19,409 nucleotides of DNA, from the NCBI GenBank assembly GCA_038317345.1, contig JBBQBH010000053.1, forward strand, positions 1-19,409, given 5' to 3'. This document shows, one piece after another, positions 14,385-19,409 of the stretch. The notes under the pieces are model-generated. The model was given only the letters and a program-made list of their open reading frames with translations, did not search any database and was not told the DNA's origin. The DNA comes from Mayfieldus sp038317345. Its GTDB lineage: Bacteria; Actinomycetota; Thermoleophilia; Solirubrobacterales; 70-9. The translations under genes and the position numbers were made by a program. Every line of letters begins with the position of its first letter. The stretch's first letter is position 1.

Positions 14385-14633
14385 ATGGTCAACTTCAAGC
14401 GACTCACCGATCAGGCGAAGAAGGTGGTCGACAAGCGCGGCGGCATGGACTCCCTGAAGGAGGACGCGGGAGAGCTTCGCGACATCGCCAAGGGCAAGGG
14501 CAGCCTCAAGGACAAGGCGAAGGCCGCCGGCAAAGCAGTCAAGGACCCGGGCGCCAAGGGGCCAGACTCGCCCGCCGAACATGCACCGGGTACGCCACCC
14601 AAGTCCGACGACCCCGCGACTCGCAGCAAGTAG
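14385..14633 (+). CDS. Small Lys/Asp-rich protein, Rv0909/MT0933 antitoxin-like
   Basis: 82 aa, highly charged. It begins VNFKRLTDQAKKVVDKRG, the pattern of the MT0933-type antitoxin-like family of actinobacteria, followed by a helical region to about residue 53 and a disordered Pro-rich tail. No toxin gene (SRPBCC/Rv0910-like) is adjacent, so a toxin-antitoxin role is doubtful; it may be a small stress or chaperone-like protein. Its TAG is 2 bp from the stop of the convergent gene. Confidence 0.6.
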   Translation: MVNFKRLTDQAKKVVDKRGGMDSLKEDAGELRDIAKGKGSLKDKAKAAGKAVKDPGAKGPDSPAEHAPGTPPKSDDPATRSK

Positions 14634-14635
14634 AG

Positions 14636-15202
14636 CTAGTGCGCTTCGTCGGAGGCGTGGGCCGGAGGCCTTGACTCCTCGGCCAGCGAGGTGATCTCGA
14701 GCGGCCCGCGGGCCGCGACCTCGAGCACCTCGCTCGCCTCCTCGGCGGAGCGCGCATAGAGCTCGACCAGCATGTGGACCACGATTCGCTCCTCGTCGTG
14801 CTTGTGGAATCGCACGTGGGTGAAGAACTCACGCGTGCCGGCCTCACCGAAGGCGCCGTAGGTGAGCGACTCAGCCGCCTCCGGCCCTGAACAGGTCTCG
14901 ACCTGATCCTGGTCGATCGCGACCGTGCACGAGGCGACCCAGGGAGTGCCCGCGACCATGCGCTCCCAGCGGTCCTCGACCGGTGCCACGCGGTCGCCCT
15001 GCAGGATCAAGTGGGGCTGGTCGTGCATGCAGTCCAGGCACTGGACGACAGCCTCCTGTACCTCGTCCACACCCTCCGCGGGGATCCCCGAGTCGGGCGC
15101 GACGCGGCGGATCGCGTCGTAGTGGATCTGGATCTCGAGGTTCTGCGACCAGCAGCGGTAGCAGCGCAACCAGGCCGATCGGTCTCCGTTCAGCTCGCTC
15201 AT
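14636..15202 (-). CDS. Unknown protein with two CxxC pairs (possible zinc site)
   Basis: 188 aa from ATG 15202. Not recognised. Two CxxC pairs, C14/C17 (RCYRCW) and C55/C58 (QCLDCM), could bind one zinc as in a split zinc ribbon. The second half is predicted mixed alpha/beta with a His-rich strand (FFTHVRFHKHDEERIVVHM) and an acidic C-terminus. No signal peptide, so cytoplasmic. The start is set by CACAAT 7 nt before it and by AGGAG 2 nt before it. A near-perfect 17-bp dyad covers -35 to -19, so expression is probably regulated. A longer in-frame reading extends upstream but would run through the dyad. Confidence 0.68.
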   Translation of the reverse strand: MSELNGDRSAWLRCYRCWSQNLEIQIHYDAIRRVAPDSGIPAEGVDEVQEAVVQCLDCMHDQPHLILQGDRVAPVEDRWERMVAGTPWVASCTVAIDQDQVETCSGPEAAESLTYGAFGEAGTREFFTHVRFHKHDEERIVVHMLVELYARSAEEASEVLEVAARGPLEITSLAEESRPPAHASDEAH

Positions 15203-15209
15203 CACTCCT

Positions 15210-15215
15210 ATTGTG
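15210..15215 (-). promoter_or_regulatory. -10 box CACAAT of the CxxC gene
   Basis: On the minus strand CACAAT covers -13 to -8 relative to the ATG at 15202, the same distance as the other leaderless boxes here, though the first base is not T. Confidence 0.4.
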
Positions 15216-15220
15216 GCGCT

Positions 15221-15237
15221 TGGCGCAAATTGCGCCA
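15221..15237. promoter_or_regulatory. 17-bp operator dyad TGGCGCAA-A-TTGCGCCA
   Basis: Two 8-bp arms in perfect inverted repeat around a single centre base. It lies at -35 to -19 from the start of the CxxC gene, overlapping where the -35 element and spacer would be, the classic place for a repressor site. It is also 10 bp downstream of the DsbA-like stop, but has no T tract and no loop, so an RNA terminator is unlikely. Confidence 0.6.
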
Positions 15238-15246
15238 GTGCCGCGA

Positions 15247-16035
15247 TCAGCCTGCCTGGTTGATTGCCGCTTCGAGGTCCCCCAGGGACAAAACAGATCC
15301 GCCCACCTGACCTGGAATCGGCTTGGCCGCGCCGCCGGCGCTCTGGTTTGCGAACGAAGGAGTGCCCGTGAACCCGAAGGCCTGTGCCTGCTGCTCGTGC
15401 TGCTTGAGCAGCCGCTTCCAACGCGGATCCTTGCGATCCTGGTTCCACTTGTCGATGTTCGGCACCCCGGCGCCCTTGGCTACCGCGGTCTGGAAGTCGT
15501 CGGTGACATAGCCGGAGTTCTCCCCGCCCTGGTTGGCGTAGAAGAGCTCGATGTAGCTCCAGAACCGGCCCTGTTGGCCCGCCGCGTAGGCCCCCTCAGC
15601 CGCCGGGATCGAATCGGGGCCGATGATCGGCCAGGCTCGGAACTCGATCTTCGCCTGGCCGGAACGAACCGGGCCGGAGAAGAGCTGGGGCATGATGCTG
15701 TCCGCGTACGCCTTGCAGGTCGAGCACTGAAGGTCGCCGTACTCGATCAGGGTGACCTTGGCGCTGGAGTCGCCGAGCACCGGGCCGTTCTGGGGTAGCC
15801 CCTTGAGCTCCGCATTGACCTTGCCGATGCCGCTCAAATTGGTGCCGCCGCCGCTGCCATTCGAGCTGCTGCCCGACTGGCTGACGATGACGGCGACGAC
15901 GACCGCGATGATCGCCAGGAAGGCCGCGGCGCTGACGAGCTTGATCAGCCGCTGCCGCCGCTCGCGCACGCTGTCCTCCGCCTCCGCCCGTTGGCGCTCC
16001 TCACGGCGCTTTTCTCGTTCCTCTGCTTGCGACAT
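15247..16035 (-). CDS. Membrane-anchored DsbA-like thiol-disulfide oxidoreductase
   Basis: 262 aa. A basic, charged cytoplasmic N-terminus (1-30, coiled-coil-like EER repeats) is followed by a single membrane helix at about 31-51, a Ser/Gly-rich linker, and an extracytoplasmic thioredoxin-fold DsbA domain. Active site is C104-S-T-C107 in YGDLQCSTCKAY; the cis-Pro is in FTGTPSF. It would oxidise or isomerise cysteines of exported proteins and be re-oxidised by the VKOR protein encoded 14 nt upstream. ATG 16035 gives a sensible N-terminus; only a weak AGGA lies upstream, consistent with coupling to VKOR. Confidence 0.9.
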   Translation of the reverse strand: MSQAEEREKRREERQRAEAEDSVRERRQRLIKLVSAAAFLAIIAVVVAVIVSQSGSSSNGSGGGTNLSGIGKVNAELKGLPQNGPVLGDSSAKVTLIEYGDLQCSTCKAYADSIMPQLFSGPVRSGQAKIEFRAWPIIGPDSIPAAEGAYAAGQQGRFWSYIELFYANQGGENSGYVTDDFQTAVAKGAGVPNIDKWNQDRKDPRWKRLLKQHEQQAQAFGFTGTPSFANQSAGGAAKPIPGQVGGSVLSLGDLEAAINQAG

Positions 16036-16049
16036 CGGTGCGGGTCGTC

Positions 16050-16511
16050 CTAGGCTCCGGCCGAAGACGCCGGCTGCGCCTCGGCGCGGATTTCGGTGCC
16101 GGTATAGCCGAACGCGCGGACGGCGTTGATTCCCAGCGCCAGGGTCATCAGCACTGCGCTGGCAACGCACCATTGGCAGATCGCGTCGATCGTGAACAGC
16201 TCCAGGTAGGTGAGGTAGGCGCTGAATCCGAATCCGACCAACGCCACCAGCAACCCGGCGAAGCGTCCGGCGTCGCCGGGGACGAGCGCGGCACCAATCA
16301 GCATCAAGTAGCCGACGATCCCGAAGACGGCGACGTTGACCCCGAAGAGGTGCGAGTAGGAGCTGTTGGCGACGGTCTGGCAGCCGCTGCCTCCGGCCAC
16401 GCAGAGCGGATGGCCACCGCCCGAGTCGGCGACCGTGATGTAGATGGCGACCCCGAGCCCAATCAGCGCGATCAGGGCGGCGGCGCCGCGCAGCGTGAGC
16501 TCACTGGGCAT
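16050..16511 (-). CDS. Vitamin K epoxide reductase-family protein (VKOR)
   Basis: 153 aa with four to five membrane helices. It passes electrons from DsbA-like proteins to quinone. The loop cysteines C37 and C44 (PLCVAGGSGCQTVANS, with the conserved Ser50) and the active-site C112-x-x-C115 (ICQWC) are all present. ATG 16511 is preferred over GTG 16517 because TACTAT lies 8 nt upstream. It forms a two-gene unit with the DsbA-like protein. Located 56 bp after the ethylmalonyl-CoA mutase stop but with its own promoter. Confidence 0.92.
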   Translation of the reverse strand: MPSELTLRGAAALIALIGLGVAIYITVADSGGGHPLCVAGGSGCQTVANSSYSHLFGVNVAVFGIVGYLMLIGAALVPGDAGRFAGLLVALVGFGFSAYLTYLELFTIDAICQWCVASAVLMTLALGINAVRAFGYTGTEIRAEAQPASSAGA

Positions 16512-16519
16512 CGACACGA

Positions 16520-16525
16520 ATAGTA
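16520..16525 (-). promoter_or_regulatory. -10 box TACTAT, leaderless promoter of the VKOR-DsbA unit
   Basis: On the minus strand TACTAT lies 8 nt before the ATG at 16511. Confidence 0.5.
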
Positions 16526-16567
16526 GGAAGCGGGTCTTCCGTCCAGCTAAATCGCCTGGACCAAGTG

Positions 16568-18571
16568 TCAGGCGGGAGCGGCCGTCTGCCCGGCTCCGTT
16601 GCGCTCCGCAACCAGCTCCACGATGTCGCCCATCATGCGATTGATCTCGAAGTCCTTGGAGGTGTAGACGCGCGCCACCCCGTCGGCTTGGAGCTTGCTC
16701 GCGTCGGCGGGCGGGATGATGCCGCCGACCACGACCGGCACGTCAACGCCCGCCTCGCGCAGCAGCCGCACGATCTCGGGGACCAGCTGCATGTGCGAGC
16801 CGGAGAGGATCGAGATCCCGACAACATCGACGTCCTCCTGCAGGGCCGACTCGGCGATCTCCTCGGGAGTGAGTCGAATGCCCTGGTAGATGACCTCCAT
16901 GCCTGCGTCGCGAGCCCGCAGCGCCACCTGCTCGGAGCCGTTCGAGTGGCCGTCGAGCCCCGGCTTTCCGACCAGGATCTTCACCCGGTGCCCGAGCTCG
17001 TCGGAGACCTCGTCGACGCGCTTTCGCACCTCGCCGAGCAGCTTCTGGTCGCCCGCCGGGGCCGCGCCGCTGACCCCGGTCGGGGCACGGTAGTCGCCGA
17101 ATGCCTCGCGCAGGACGCCCGCCCACTCGCCGGTCGTGGCGCCGGCCCTGGCGACTTCGATCGTCGCCGGCATGATGTTCTCGCCCTCGTCGGCGGCGAC
17201 CCGCGCCAGCTCGTCAAGGGCGCTGCGAACCGCCGTCTCGTCGCGCTCTTCCCTCCAACGCTGCAGCGCCTCGATGCGCTCGCGCTCCACCTCGGGATCG
17301 GGCTTCATGATGCCCCCTTCGGCGTCGGCGGTCAGCGGCGAGTCCTCGGTCTCGGTGTGGACGTTCTGGCCCACGACCTTCAGCTCTCCGCGCTCGATCT
17401 TCGCCACCCGGTCGCGGTGGGACTCGACCAGGCGCGCCTTCATGTAGGGGACCGCCTCGACCGCTCCGCCGTGCTCCTCGACCACCGCCATCTCGGCGCG
17501 AGCACCCGCTTCCAGCTCCTCGACGAGACCCTCCATCACCTCGGAGCCCTCGAAGATGTCTGGGTACTCGAGCAGGTCGGTCTCCTCGGCGAGGATCTGC
17601 TGAATCCGCAGGCTCCACTGCTGATCCCAGGGCCGGGGCAGCCCCAGTGCCTCGTTCCAGGCGGGCAGCTGGACCGCGCGGGCGCGCGCATCGCGGCTCA
17701 TGGTCACGGCCAATGCCTCGAGCACGATCCGCGGGACGTTGTTCTCCGGCTGTGACTCGGTCAGCCCCAGCGAGTTGACCTGCACGCCGTAGCGGAAGCG
17801 CAGCATCTTCTCGTCGGTCACGCCGTAGCGCTCGCGGCCGATCTCGGTCCACAGCGCGCCCATCGCGCGCAGCTTGGCGATCTCCTCGATCAGCCGGATC
17901 CCGGCGTTTACGAAGAAGGAGATCCGCCCGAAGACCTTCGGGAAGTCGTGCTCGGCGACCTGGCCGCGCGCCTTTACCTCGTCAAGGATCGCGATCCCGG
18001 TGCAGAGCGCGTAGGCGATCTCCTGCACTGGCGTCGCCCCTGCCTCCTGCAGGTGGTAGCTGCAGACATTGGTCGGGTTCCAGTTCGGCACCTCGTTGAC
18101 CGCGAAGGCGACGGTGTCGGCGATCAGCCGCATCGACGGCTCAGGCGGGAAGGCATAGGTGCCGCGCGAGAGGTACTCCTTGATGATGTCGTTCTGCGTT
18201 GTGCCTTTGAGTTGCGAGCGCTCGATCCCGTTCTCCTCGGCGACGGTCACATAGAGGGCGAGTAGCCAGGCGGCGGTCGCGTTGATCGTCATCGAGGTGT
18301 TCATCTCGTCGAGCGGGATGCCGTCGAGAAGGGCGTGCATGTCGCCCTTGTGGACGATCGACACGCCGACCTTGCCGACCTCGCCGCGGGCCAGCGGCTG
18401 GTCGGGGTCATAGCCGGTCTGGGTGGGGAGGTCGAAGGCGATCGAGAGCCCGGTCTGGCCCTTCGCCAGGTTGCCCCGGTAGAGCTCGTTGGAGCGGCGG
18501 GCGTCGGAATGCCCCGCGTAGGTGCGCATCACCCACGGGCGGTCGCGCTCGGGCAGCCTGTGTTCGGCCAT
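16568..18571 (-). CDS. ecm: Ethylmalonyl-CoA mutase (MeaA/Ecm), B12-dependent
   Basis: 667 aa, the length of fused actinobacterial MeaA. It rearranges ethylmalonyl-CoA to methylsuccinyl-CoA using adenosylcobalamin. The N-terminal TIM-barrel part begins RPWVMRTYAGHSDARRSNELYR and contains GLSIAFDLPTQTGYD, MNTSMTINATA, and CSYHLQEAGA. The C-terminal cobalamin domain has the His-loop DGHSNG (about 537-542, lower-axial His), SILSGSHMQL and VVGGIIP. The first 60 residues and ALGLPRPWDQQWSLRIQQ match MeaA, not methylmalonyl-CoA mutase, which is longer and has different substrate-loop residues. Own leaderless promoter. It defines the ethylmalonyl-CoA theme of the window. Confidence 0.93.
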   Translation of the reverse strand: MAEHRLPERDRPWVMRTYAGHSDARRSNELYRGNLAKGQTGLSIAFDLPTQTGYDPDQPLARGEVGKVGVSIVHKGDMHALLDGIPLDEMNTSMTINATAAWLLALYVTVAEENGIERSQLKGTTQNDIIKEYLSRGTYAFPPEPSMRLIADTVAFAVNEVPNWNPTNVCSYHLQEAGATPVQEIAYALCTGIAILDEVKARGQVAEHDFPKVFGRISFFVNAGIRLIEEIAKLRAMGALWTEIGRERYGVTDEKMLRFRYGVQVNSLGLTESQPENNVPRIVLEALAVTMSRDARARAVQLPAWNEALGLPRPWDQQWSLRIQQILAEETDLLEYPDIFEGSEVMEGLVEELEAGARAEMAVVEEHGGAVEAVPYMKARLVESHRDRVAKIERGELKVVGQNVHTETEDSPLTADAEGGIMKPDPEVERERIEALQRWREERDETAVRSALDELARVAADEGENIMPATIEVARAGATTGEWAGVLREAFGDYRAPTGVSGAAPAGDQKLLGEVRKRVDEVSDELGHRVKILVGKPGLDGHSNGSEQVALRARDAGMEVIYQGIRLTPEEIAESALQEDVDVVGISILSGSHMQLVPEIVRLLREAGVDVPVVVGGIIPPADASKLQADGVARVYTSKDFEINRMMGDIVELVAERNGAGQTAAPA

Positions 18572-18578
18572 GGGTTCA

Positions 18579-18584
18579 ATTTTA
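18579..18584 (-). promoter_or_regulatory. -10 box TAAAAT, leaderless promoter of ecm
   Basis: On the minus strand TAAAAT lies 7 nt before the ATG at 18571 and is the closest to the TATAAT consensus in the window. Confidence 0.6.
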
Positions 18585-18667
18585 GGGCCGGACCCTCACA
18601 TCGCCCGGTTGCTGCATGGCAGCGGCCACGTGCACGGCATTGCGCACCTTTCAGCCTCGCCTGTGTT

Positions 18668-18673
18668 TAGGCT
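18668..18673 (+). promoter_or_regulatory. -10 box TAGGCT of the terminal secreted gene
   Basis: TAGGCT lies 5 nt before the ATG at 18679. The 107-bp region to ecm holds both divergent promoters. Confidence 0.45.
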
Positions 18674-18678
18674 CTCCG

Positions 18679-19398
18679 ATGCACTCGCGGAGCTTCCGCC
18701 AGGCAGTCATGAGACGACCAATTCGGATCGCTATCCCGCTTGCCATCCTCAGCTCGGTGGCCGCGGTCGCCGCTGCCGCGGCGGCCGTTATCCCGATCTA
18801 CAGCAATGAGATGTCGAGCACATCTGCCCGCTCGGAGCTCGTGCGCCTCGGCAAGGGCAAGTGCAGCCGCGGCCACGCCGGCCGTGCGCTGAGCGTCAAG
18901 GTCGGAATGCGGACCCGCGAGTGCAAGGTGGCGACCCCAGTCGTCGGCGCGAACCTCGACCTCAAGGTCACCGCGCGCCTTTCGCAGTCGACGCCGACGA
19001 AGCTGCAGCGCAAGACCTTTGTCGCCGTGGCGCTGCGCGACGGCGAAGGTGGCCAGTACCAGCTCGCGATCTTTCCCGCCAAGGGCACCTACCAGCTGCG
19101 TCGCGACCTGCCGCCGGATGCGGCCCGGACGCTGCTCGCCAAGGGCAAGGCGAGCAAGATCAAGGGCGTCGGCAAGTCCAACAAGCTTCGCCTGCAGGCG
19201 TTCCCGACCGCGGACGGCGGAATGCGGGTCACCGCGTTCAATAACGGCCGCAAGCTTGCCTCGGTGATCGACGACGCCCACACGGCCTCGACGCTGGGCG
19301 GGCGCTCATCGACGCTCTCGGTCGGCTCGGCGACCGCAGCCGACGGCGCCCGCGCGAGTTTCGACAAGCTCCGCATCGCGCTGCCGGATCCCTTCTAG
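18679..19398 (+). CDS. Exported beta-sandwich-like protein, unknown function
   Basis: 239 aa. A basic start (HSRSFRQ...RRP) and hydrophobic helix at about 15-40 form a signal peptide or anchor; the rest is extracytoplasmic. Two cysteines (KCSRG, RECKV) could form one disulfide. From about residue 85 the strand order and spacing (FVAVALRDGEGGQYQLAIF, YQLRRD, NKLRLQAF, MRVTAFNNGRKLASVIDD, ASFDKLRIAL) recall concanavalin/LamG-like domains of the DUF1080 kind, often carbohydrate-binding. That is a pattern judgement. ATG 18679 is chosen for the -10 box 5 nt before it; ATG 18709 also gives a signal peptide. Confidence 0.7.
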   Translation: MHSRSFRQAVMRRPIRIAIPLAILSSVAAVAAAAAAVIPIYSNEMSSTSARSELVRLGKGKCSRGHAGRALSVKVGMRTRECKVATPVVGANLDLKVTARLSQSTPTKLQRKTFVAVALRDGEGGQYQLAIFPAKGTYQLRRDLPPDAARTLLAKGKASKIKGVGKSNKLRLQAFPTADGGMRVTAFNNGRKLASVIDDAHTASTLGGRSSTLSVGSATAADGARASFDKLRIALPDPF

Positions 19399-19409
19399 CG
19401 CGGCCACTA

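Noticed and set aside
16568..18571. Methylmalonyl-CoA mutase or isobutyryl-CoA mutase
   Set aside because: Length of 667 aa with both domains fused and the RPWVMRTYAGHS and LGLPRPWDQQWSLRIQQ segments fit MeaA/Ecm instead.
1..19409. CRISPR array, insertion sequence, prophage or integrase
   Set aside because: No direct-repeat array, transposase, integrase or phage structural gene is seen on either strand.

Overview
The window is a gene-dense, high-GC stretch of chromosome, most likely from an actinobacterium. The gene content and the small secreted-protein families fit Thermoleophilia/Solirubrobacterales best, but that placement is inference. Three things support an actinobacterium: a GTP-type PEP carboxykinase, ethylmalonyl-CoA-pathway enzymes of the actinobacterial kind, and many genes with a TANNNT -10 box only 5-9 nt before the start codon (leaderless transcription). 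I see no insertion sequence, prophage, CRISPR array, rRNA or complete tRNA.

Left part (1-5800): a Cys-rich secreted protein converges on a minus-strand operon of atypical succinyl-CoA-synthetase-like subunits (sucC-like, sucD-like) and a small single-cluster ferredoxin translationally coupled to sucD. A divergent intergenic region separates this operon from GTP-dependent PEP carboxykinase, which carries Ser where the family normally has the P-loop Cys. A small secreted or anchored protein with a strong UUCG-loop terminator follows.

Middle (5800-13930): a TrpB2-type enzyme, a malyl-CoA/beta-methylmalyl-CoA lyase, a GNAT acetyltransferase, a SnoaL-like protein, an acyl-CoA dehydrogenase coupled to an SDR, a secreted protein, an SCP2-like protein, a winged-helix AlkZ-like protein, and a MaoC hydratase resembling actinobacterial mesaconyl-CoA hydratase.

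Right part (13930-19409): a Tag DNA glycosylase with its centre deleted in frame, a small antitoxin-like protein, a CxxC-containing unknown with a near-perfect operator dyad, a VKOR-DsbA disulfide pair, a full-length fused ethylmalonyl-CoA mutase (MeaA/Ecm), and a secreted beta-sandwich-like protein.

Together, Ecm, the acyl-CoA dehydrogenase (candidate methylsuccinyl-CoA dehydrogenase), MaoC (mesaconyl-CoA hydratase) and the lyase form the second half of the ethylmalonyl-CoA pathway for acetyl-CoA assimilation. Products would be glyoxylate and propionyl-CoA. The sucCD-like ligase could handle a succinyl-CoA or malyl-CoA step, and PEP carboxykinase would lead to gluconeogenesis. Crotonyl-CoA carboxylase/reductase and the epimerase are not in the window. 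The pathway genes are interleaved with unrelated ones and mostly have their own promoters, so this is a loose neighbourhood and not one operon.
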